DNA of 64,000 nucleotides from Chamaelirium japonicum (taxonomy: Eukaryota > Streptophyta > Magnoliopsida > Liliales > Melanthiaceae): NCBI GenBank assembly GCA_947650365.1, contig OX393549.1:21907072-21971071 (forward strand), in the 5' to 3' direction. Both the position numbers and the translations under genes were made by a program. Every line of letters starts with the position of its first letter. Position 1 is the first letter of the stretch. Below the pieces are notes generated by a model. The model ran no database searches and had not been told where the DNA came from. It was given only the letters and a program-made list of their open reading frames with translations. Positions 60,501 to 64,000 of the stretch are shown here, in pieces.

Positions 60501-62755
60501 CTGCAAGTGGATATTCAAGGTCAAGACTCGACCTGACGGATTCATTGAGCGGCACAAGGCTCGCCTCGTTGCTCGCGGCTTCTCCCAGGAGTATGGGATT
60601 GACTACGAGGAGACGTTTGCTCCAGTTGCTCGGATGACTACTGTGCGCACCCTCTTAGCTGTGGCAGCTGCTCGAGGGTGGCCTCTCCATCAGATGGATG
60701 TCACCAATGCGTTTCTCCACGGTGATCTCTCCGAGGAAGTCTACATGGCTCCTCCTCCGGGCACTTCAGTTCCTCCAGGGCACGTGTGTCGGTTGCGCCG
60801 AGCCATCTATGGGCTCAAGCAGGCCCCTCGTGCCTGGTTTGAGCGATTTCGCAGTGCAGTTCTGGCCGCCGGGTTTGTTGAGCGTCACTCCGACTATGCC
60901 TTGTTCACTCGCTCCTCCAGTCAGGGCATTGCAGTTCTTCTTCTCTATGTGGATGATATGATCATCACTGGGGATGACAGTGCCACCATCGCCTCTCTCC
61001 AGCGGCACCTCCAGAGTCAGTTTGAGATGAAAGATCTGGGATCTCTTCGCTACTTTTTGGGCCTTGAGATTGCCCGGTCAGCTCGTGGTCTGTTGGTTTC
61101 TCAGCAGAAGTACATCTCCGACATCCTTGCTGATGCTGCTCTTACGGACACGCGCACTGCTGATACACCCATGGAGCTCAATTTGAAGCTTCTCGCTACA
61201 GACGGTGAGCCGCTCCAGGATGTCTCCCGCTACCAGAGGCTGGTTGGGATGCTCGTCTATCTCACCATGACCCGGCCAGACATTGCCCATGCAGTTGGCA
61301 TTGTCAGTCAGTTTGTTCAGGCTCCACGGTCAGTACACTATGCAGCTGTTCTTCGGATTATCCGCTACCTCCGGGGCACCATCACCCGTTCACTACTGTT
61401 TCCCTCCACCTCTCCGTTGGTGCTGCGTGCCTACTCCGATGCAGATTGGGCAGGAGATGCAGCCACTCGTCGCTCGACTACAGGATACTGTGTGTTTCTG
61501 GGTGATTCACTGATCTCGTGGCGCAGCAAGAAGCATGAGTCTGTTGCTCGCTCCAGCACCGAAGCCGAATATAGGGCTATGGCTTCCACCACCGCCGAGA
61601 TTGTCTGGTTTCGTCGTCTTCTGCTCGACTTAGGAGTGGTGATATCCGGGCCCACTCCTCTCTTCTGTGACAACCGGAGTGCTATTCAGATTGCTAGCAA
61701 CCCGGTCTTCCATGAGCGAACAAAGCATATTGAAGTTGATTGTCATTATGTTCGCCAGGCGTTTATCGACCACACCATCTCCCTGCCTTTCATTTCCTCA
61801 TCGGAGCAGACTGTTGATTTTCTGACGAAGCCCCTGACGATTGCTCGCTTCCAGCATTTTCTAGGCAAACTCTCGGTTCATGATCCACCGTGAGTTTGAG
61901 GGGGAGTGTTAATGTACATATAGATGGGTCGGGTTTAATGTATAGTCGGGTCGGATTGTATAGTGATACATGTACATATATTGGGCTTGAGTCCCTCAAT
62001 GGAATGCATTCTATTCCTCTCCAAACCCTAGCCGTCATCTCCTAACACATCCCTCTTTTCTTGTATTCTACAACACAAGTCAAATCTGCACAAAACAGTC
62101 CAGAAATTCGAAAGGAAGGCAAAAATCATCTATGACAGGTAGGAGAACTATACCCCTTCAACACGGTCCTATTTAGGTTTTTGAATTTTGTTTGGTTTGT
62201 AATTGAAGGATTGTGATACATTAGAAGAAGGGTATAGAGCTGAAAATGACTACTATTGAATTTTTAACACAGTTTCAACAATAATACTTGTTTATTGATG
62301 AATTTCAGTATCTTTACTGAATTTTTCATCTATTTTGCTTGTTTTCTCTTATATATTGTGATTAATTGATTGAGCTTTATCTTTCGATCATTAATTCGGT
62401 GTATGAAACATCAAATTGATATTAATCTTCATCACTATCAACTAACCAACTAAAGAGAGCTTCAGTTTTAACTATGATTTTCTAAGTGCTATATGAAATA
62501 CACCTTGCTTTAGTGCTCCTTTAGATATGACTCATTTCAGTTTTTCAGTACATTATCTTGTATTAGTTACATCCTATGCTTTTTAACACCCTTTGCCATA
62601 ATGCATGTGTTGTATACTACATTTGGCTGAACTTCCAGCTTTTGTTTAATTACTTTAGGGATGGTGGTAGGCCGAGTAGCGCAAGTATCTTTGTTGGGGG
62701 CTTTGTGTTGGGAGGAATAATAGTGGGAACACTTGGTTGCGTGTATGCACCTCAG
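42537..62755 (+). CDS. plastid inner-membrane-type small protein (At1g42960-like), exons 1-3, 3' part outside window
   Basis: Exon 2 (50674-50763) and exon 3 (62659-62755) are GT-AG bounded and join in frame to give RFTIRAGYR then [19 protein letters not shown] and [11 protein letters not shown]. This Gly-rich hydrophobic segment ending in YAPQ is the signature I recall for a small chloroplast inner-membrane protein conserved in land plants. Exon 1 (42537-42604) encodes an Ala/Ser/Pro-rich start ([13 protein letters not shown]), like a transit peptide. Its donor (G|GTTCAT at 42605) is chosen because it is the only nearby one with the needed phase 2, so exon 1 is the least certain part. Introns are 8.07 and 11.90 kb and hold the TR-GAG and Copia elements. 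The soluble C-terminal part usual for the family is not seen before 64000. Function is unknown. Confidence 0.62.
42605..43257 (+). other. start of intron 1 of the plastid-protein gene
   Basis: T-rich sequence typical of a plant first intron, with no repeat boundary or coding motif recognised. Confidence 0.35.
43258..43800. repeat. diverged tandem duplication, unit about 275 bp
   Basis: Two adjacent units share 'gatgtgtctca..gaggc.ccctaaaa', 'attgagataaaac.taaa' and 'ctaaccta' blocks in the same order (starting about 43265 and 43542). AT-rich and non-coding. Confidence 0.55.
44130..44560. repeat. diverged relative of the hAT MITE at 14134-15009
   Basis: The block 'aagtaaatacctcccattt' followed by 'aaatatcagaaaaatcaaaa' matches 'aagcaaatacccccccattt' and 'aaatatcaaaaaaatcaaaa' at 14260-14310. 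It is preceded by 'tttcgg'-rich sequence as in that element. Termini are not defined. Confidence 0.45.
45505..46738 (+). repeat. 5' LTR of the TR-GAG element
   Basis: It contains a pyrimidine-rich stretch, then CCCCTATAAAG (46003-46013) as promoter box and 'aaaccctaattgctaaag' downstream. Frames inside it recur in the other LTR and have no family motif. Confidence 0.95.
46857..47861 (+). CDS. gag: Gypsy Gag protein, partial zinc knuckle
   Basis: The likely start is the ATG at 46962 ([10 protein letters not shown]); the frame opens at 46857. The capsid region shows [36 protein letters not shown] and [12 protein letters not shown], the Retrotrans_gag pattern. After this the frame is atypical ([18 protein letters not shown]), then resumes a recognisable [12 protein letters not shown], the second half of a CCHC knuckle whose first Cys pair is missing. 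A 20-bp block in the odd segment duplicates leader sequence. This is a Gag of autonomous ancestry, probably altered by internal deletion or template switching. It may or may not still assemble. Confidence 0.75.
   Translation: MYPALTSHTHRVNAYILGPSLFLPSESIASTRQSSMAGSLPPRTWHDGFIRQQEHMGRLHTQIEKLTLAVTKSQNPPRPHREHRTRASPGHSELDLESGGASASSSNGSDRRNSRTPRRSKSHWGWDPSINIDIPEFGGRMDPEEFLEWAEHIDRYFEWKTIPRDKQVKFVSLKLKGHALVWWKQLQTARGRKGKDKISTWTHMREKLQRKFLPSDSKQSVFQNSSSKVSERTSRRVREKSTNLMANYVQISQNRSCQNLRQEHELVDQPGHKSADCPQRQFNPQTNLADNDKEEDSHGSEGEHVNELVLGEDDMTAPCWLFASLHHPMHLRLF
47810..48691 (+). CDS. uncharacterised 293-residue frame in the TR-GAG element
   Basis: An open frame overlaps the end of gag by 52 bp in another phase and ends 12 bp before the 3' LTR. 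I recognise no domain. It is rich in His, Ser and Asp. In another phase the last 60 bp read [11 protein letters not shown], like the C-terminus of a Gypsy polyprotein running into the LTR. The frame may therefore be accidental, over decayed pol. Confidence 0.3.
   Translation: MLVIRQSPSPHAPKALLNQKHSIPPFADYLVGCSSGSLAIEKGLDNILHSIACTSHLESVGIHHLPDLHTSIDHSYVHPYCHPSVELGNNDDFGMFDHFSMQNTYESCVQISDNPSFLIFRNHNKWHDEYFNFSFFSLNPDNDCMTYLRHLESTCFAPCAGHLEHHIMHPHPMAFQIHHCLLRKPMTRSTLCSRGLSFHMSFEFHVNPNSYYHMKLSESFDDLIVPRRMLVLTFRSSLGVKGQGIRDGVAAYLRWITWPPDPGEQFERIQRLPILPGEPPPDPGPCSTGVEFF
48704..49939 (+). repeat. 3' LTR of the TR-GAG element
   Basis: It is 1236 bp. It has one more CT unit than the 5' copy in the microsatellite near 49090 and two single-base differences (in 'ttttgattttt' and 'caacggacct'). 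Confidence 0.95.
49945..52282 (+). other. intron 1 end, exon 2 and start of intron 2 of the plastid-protein gene
   Basis: Apart from exon 2 (50674-50763) this is unique-looking AT-rich sequence without a recognised repeat or extra exon. Confidence 0.4.
52283..54521 (-). mobile_element. degraded Gypsy retrotransposon with internal deletion
   Basis: On the minus strand a putative 5' LTR runs from 54521 (TGTCAGGAG) to 53124 (CGCATCA), with a CTTATATAAAG promoter box near 54472-54482. A primer site like TTGGCATCAGAGC follows (53106-53118). A gag fragment lies at 52537-52806. About 52283-52530 repeats the end of the LTR (for example 'agcctct..a..gattttaatt' and 'agatttaatt'). Most of pol and much of the 3' LTR are gone. 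LTR copies are clearly diverged, so the element is old. It lies in intron 2 of the plastid-protein gene. Confidence 0.55.
52537..52806 (-). pseudogene. Gypsy gag fragment
   Basis: The frame reads [29 protein letters not shown] and AKQYWT, then [16 protein letters not shown], the Retrotrans_gag core, and stops early at VSPFC. Sequence just upstream on the minus strand (to about 52950) continues in broken frames. Confidence 0.7.
54522..56779. other. intron sequence with scattered repeat fragments
   Basis: It contains 'aatgtgggacta' motifs (54524, 55462) like those in the TRIM LTRs, and a GC-rich block (55376-55425, 'ccggttccgataacattg') resembling an end of the hAT MITE at 56788. It also has a short (CT)n near 55676. 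No gene was recognised. Confidence 0.35.
56788..57146. mobile_element. hAT-type MITE, 359 bp, perfect 8-bp target duplication
   Basis: GTTTAGGC flanks both ends (56780-56787, 57147-57154). The left terminus CAATGTTTTCAAAACCAGAC pairs with a right terminus that reads CACTGTTTTGAAAACCAGAC in reverse complement. Subterminal 'aaccggttcaaa' motifs are inverted. No coding frame. It ends 20 bp before the Copia element. Confidence 0.85.
57166..57306 (+). repeat. 5' LTR of the Copia element
   Basis: 141 bp, identical to 61907-62047. Confidence 0.95.
57350..58128 (+). repeat. C-rich proline-coding region in place of gag
   Basis: Poly-C runs and repeats of 'ttccggcctccagcaccccgccgg' dominate. The frame of the downstream pol is open without a stop from 57250, through the primer site, to 58129, but contains no ATG. 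It would encode about 270 residues, mostly Pro, Ser, Ala and Arg, and no capsid motif. Confidence 0.8.
58129..61893 (+). CDS. pol: Copia pol polyprotein (protease, integrase, reverse transcriptase, RNase H), 1254 residues
   Basis: An intact frame. Domains by approximate residue: two 39-residue tandem repeats at 74-151 ([20 protein letters not shown]); aspartic protease at 151 ([12 protein letters not shown]); integrase zinc-binding near 287-325 ([14 protein letters not shown]); integrase core D (VHSDIWGP, 348), D (FQSDCAKEY, 409) and E (NGVAERKH, 445); a Pro-rich hinge at 605-650; reverse transcriptase 794-1000 ([31 protein letters not shown]); RNase H from 1102 ([27 protein letters not shown]). 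The stop precedes the purine tract by a few bases. The second integrase Asp region reads SDCAKEY; plant Copia elements usually have SDNGGEY. The start codon is the first ATG in the open frame. No Gag or CCHC knuckle is encoded. Confidence 0.93.
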   Translation: MASSSISRLPYCLHTVADRRVPPSPRFAGILGPRPFTTSVDCGRHQGLLRHDSETAAAADLPTPAPPATTPAPSRSYSDRLQRFEELLLRYLASTSSSTDQGLSATPGTSAQSRSYSDRLQRFEELLLRYLASTSSSTAHTLSPTPGTTASWIFDSGASCHLTFDSTVLTDCFPTTTHQEVRTADGTLVPILQCGSVTTTSDPSGRLTLPHVHHAPRLNINLISISSLCDSGLTVTFTPSVCVVQDSRTGQRIGLGRRAGGLYQLDHLHVSSVPVASVMSVTSDVDLWHRRLGHISSDRLKSVFRSGTLGRASFSPLSVCTGCRLAKHLALPFSASASQFDTLFDLVHSDIWGPAPVASISGYMYYVCFIDDYSRCTWVYLMRHRSEVPHIFRRFTTMIHTQFGRRIKTFQSDCAKEYLSSEMREILQSHGTLHQQSCPHTHEQNGVAERKHRHVLETARALLFSASVPHSYWAEAVMTAVHLINITLSSALSGATPYERLHSSPPDYSLLRTFGCTCFVLLPPHERTKLSARSVRCVHLGLSREHKGYRCYDPLARRIRVSRHVSFVEDVPYFSPESRDISLPPASPSSPSSPLHIPVLPPFSVTPPTPTPPPSSPPPPPPPPPPQSPSPPPAPPPPPPPQSPSPPPPPPVTRVYVRRSAAPPPESVHTGTPSSDAAAPSSPVVDPAPVRRYPAREHHPPDRYDYSPDRFGYSAFPSDSPDSSGHSASVSYSPSFQAFLTAIHTHREPQSYRETALHPEWRQAMSVELEAFQRTKTWELVPCPYGVVPVSCKWIFKVKTRPDGFIERHKARLVARGFSQEYGIDYEETFAPVARMTTVRTLLAVAAARGWPLHQMDVTNAFLHGDLSEEVYMAPPPGTSVPPGHVCRLRRAIYGLKQAPRAWFERFRSAVLAAGFVERHSDYALFTRSSSQGIAVLLLYVDDMIITGDDSATIASLQRHLQSQFEMKDLGSLRYFLGLEIARSARGLLVSQQKYISDILADAALTDTRTADTPMELNLKLLATDGEPLQDVSRYQRLVGMLVYLTMTRPDIAHAVGIVSQFVQAPRSVHYAAVLRIIRYLRGTITRSLLFPSTSPLVLRAYSDADWAGDAATRRSTTGYCVFLGDSLISWRSKKHESVARSSTEAEYRAMASTTAEIVWFRRLLLDLGVVISGPTPLFCDNRSAIQIASNPVFHERTKHIEVDCHYVRQAFIDHTISLPFISSSEQTVDFLTKPLTIARFQHFLGKLSVHDPP
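58348..58581 (+). repeat. 117-bp in-frame tandem duplication at the pol N-terminus
   Basis: Two adjacent 117-bp copies (58348-58464, 58465-58581) differ at a limited number of sites and encode the 39-residue repeats before the protease. Confidence 0.9.
61907..62047 (+). repeat. 3' LTR of the Copia element
   Basis: 141 bp, identical to the 5' copy, preceded by the polypurine tract. Confidence 0.95.
62048..62658 (+). other. end of intron 2 of the plastid-protein gene
   Basis: AT-rich unique-looking intron sequence ending in TACTTTAG before exon 3. Nothing else recognised. Confidence 0.4.
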
Positions 62756-62878
62756 GTACTTCCTTTATTTCTTTTTTGTGCTTCTTCAGTTGCCTATCTT
62801 AAGTGGGCTTGGTGTGCATTATTTTCCCTCGAACATACTGTAGAGATAATTTTTTTGGACCACATGACATGCAGTACA

Positions 62879-63608
62879 TTTAGGAAACACAAACACTTCC
62901 CCAGACCCCCCGTAGTCGTGTCAGACATTTGTCGAACATTGACACTCGCTGAACACGCATGTACCGTGTCTCACGTGCTTCCGGAAGCCGGATACGGTCG
63001 GACACTAGCTGGACACTTGTCGGACACGCACCAGACACGACGGGTTGACAGGCTGTTCGATTAGGGTCGGGTCACAAGCTGTTGTGATTCAGTTTTGGCT
63101 TCAACCTATCTTATCCTCTGAGGTTAAAACCTCAAAGGATCAGATAGGTTGAAGCCAAAACTAAATCGCAGTCGTTCTTTTGCATGTCATTTGTGCATGA
63201 GTATAATTCACTTGTCAGGCTGGTTGTAACGGACGGTTCCGATTCAGTTTTGGCTTTAACCTATCTGATACTCTGAGGTTTAAGATAGGTTAAAGCCAAA
63301 ATTGAAACACATATGTTCTTTTCCATACCATTTAGGGCTGTATGTGATTTACCAATCGGGCTGGGTGTAACTAACGGTTGCAATTCAATATGCATTAAAT
63401 TTTTATTTTAGTTGTTTTCTATGAGGTTTTTTCGGTTTTCGAAATATATATAAATTATAAACACACATAAAATATAAAAATATATATATTAATTTATTTT
63501 GCCGTGTCCCCATCGTATCAGTGTCCTTTTTGTGTCCTTTTTTAGGATTTGACATGTCGACGTACCTATATCGTAACCGTGTCCCCGTACCAGTGTCAGT
63601 GCTTCTTA
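62879..63608. mobile_element. hAT-type MITE, 730 bp, perfect 8-bp target duplication
   Basis: GCAGTACA flanks both ends (62871-62878, 63609-63616). The left end contains TAGGAAACACAAACACT. The right end in reverse complement is TAAGAAGCACTGACACT. Subterminal 'ggacac/gtgtcc' motifs are abundant on both sides. The core holds two hairpins in a tandem duplication (63089-63163 and 63240-63303). It lies 123 bp downstream of exon 3 of the plastid-protein gene. Confidence 0.8.
63089..63303. repeat. two hairpins in a 150-bp tandem duplication
   Basis: First hairpin: 'gttttggcttcaacctatct' against 'agataggttgaagccaaaac'. Second: 'ttttggctttaacctatct' against 'agataggttaaagccaaaat'. Each is followed by related sequence ('gttctttt.catacca', 'taacggttgcaattca'), so the unit was duplicated. 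Confidence 0.75.
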
Positions 63609-63616
63609 GCAGTACA

Positions 63617-63789
63617 CCATCCATTTAAATCCTATTTGGTAGAACTGCTTCTCAAGAGGAGGAAGGTAGTCAGTCGTATGTTCCTCTGGTTAATGCAGGA
63701 TAATTTCCTACCTGAAGTGTTTTGAGACTTGGTGCTTAACAACCCCCCCAACCACTCACCCACCCCCACTCTCTCTCTCTCTCTCTTTC

Positions 63790-63824
<35 letters not shown>

Positions 63825-64000
63825 GGCCGGGATGCTACCTCTCAAAGCAGCGTTTTTGTTGTTTTGACAATCCATCACGGCCGCGCCACTTGTGATCTCC
63901 GGCCAAAATCAACATAAACAACCTCCGATCACCTCCACCGGTGATCTCCGCTGACACCACCTGTCGGCTTCCACCGATAGAGGACTTCGGTGACTATTTC
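63617..64000. other. right edge: intron sequence with a palindromic microsatellite
   Basis: 63768-63826 is (CT)n-(TA)n-(GA)n and is self-complementary over about 55 bp. The last 170 bp are C-rich and may start another element ('gatctccggccaaaatcaac'), but no boundary or frame is clear. Confidence 0.5.

Larger units (their letters stand above)
57166..62047 (+). mobile_element. Ty1/Copia retrotransposon with identical 141-bp LTRs and no gag
   Basis: LTRs at 57166-57306 and 61907-62047 appear identical by eye (TGTTAATG...CTCCTAACA). The primer site TGGTATCAGAGCAC (57307-57320) directly abuts the 5' LTR, and a GAGGGGGAG purine tract (61898-61906) precedes the 3' LTR. Flanks CATCA and CATCC form a target duplication with one mismatch. 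Total length is 4882 bp. The pol frame is intact, but no capsid domain exists. Identical LTRs imply a very recent insertion. It lies in intron 2 of the plastid-protein gene, same strand. Confidence 0.93.

Noticed and set aside
62756..63064. Continuation of the frame beyond exon 3 of the plastid-protein gene
   Set aside because: A GT donor (CAG|GTACTT) ends exon 3 at the end of the conserved segment, and the following sequence runs into a hAT MITE.

Overview
The window is nuclear DNA from a flowering plant. It has GT-AG introns, transcription units interrupted by transposable elements, LTR and non-LTR retrotransposons of plant type, and many hAT-type MITEs. A monocot is likely but not proven: the MLO gene at the left edge carries motifs typical of the barley-Mlo-like clade IV, which is mostly monocot. 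I see no bacterial, viral or organellar block, and no tRNA, rRNA or CRISPR locus.

Two host genes can be rebuilt from exon pieces. (1) An MLO-family seven-transmembrane protein gene lies on the minus strand, from the start codon at 8791 to exon 12, which is cut off by the left edge. All eleven introns are GT-AG and every exon joins in frame. Its large introns hold a hAT MITE, a decayed Gypsy integrase fragment and a tandem array of a TRIM-like mini-retrotransposon (7049-7924). (2) A plastid membrane protein gene (At1g42960-like) lies on the plus strand, with exons at 42537-42604, 50674-50763 and 62659-62755. Its introns are about 8 and 12 kb and are filled with transposons; the 3' part lies beyond the window.

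From 9 to 42 kb the sequence is a nested transposon landscape. 9.1-16 kb is mostly MITEs and foldback elements, plus LINE 3' ends. 16-19.7 kb is a LINE relic interrupted by a retroposon (14-bp target duplication) and by a solo LTR (17690-19669, TSD GTAAG). 22017-39521 is a complete, very young Ty3/Gypsy element of the Tat lineage: 2278-bp LTRs with about five differences, TSD GTAAT, an intact 2621-codon gag-pol and two RNase H domains. On the opposite strand between pol and the 3' LTR it carries an intron-containing gene for a plant mobile domain protein.

The second host gene contains two more young elements. 45505-49939 is a gag-only (TR-GAG type) LTR element with TSD TGCCT. 57166-62047 is a Copia element with identical 141-bp LTRs and an intact pol frame; where gag should be it has only a proline-rich open frame without a Met codon. 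A degraded Gypsy element (52283-54521) and two hAT MITEs (56788-57146, 62879-63608) complete this part.

Most other open frames are low-complexity translations of microsatellites, GC-rich repeats and LTR repeats, and are not called as genes.
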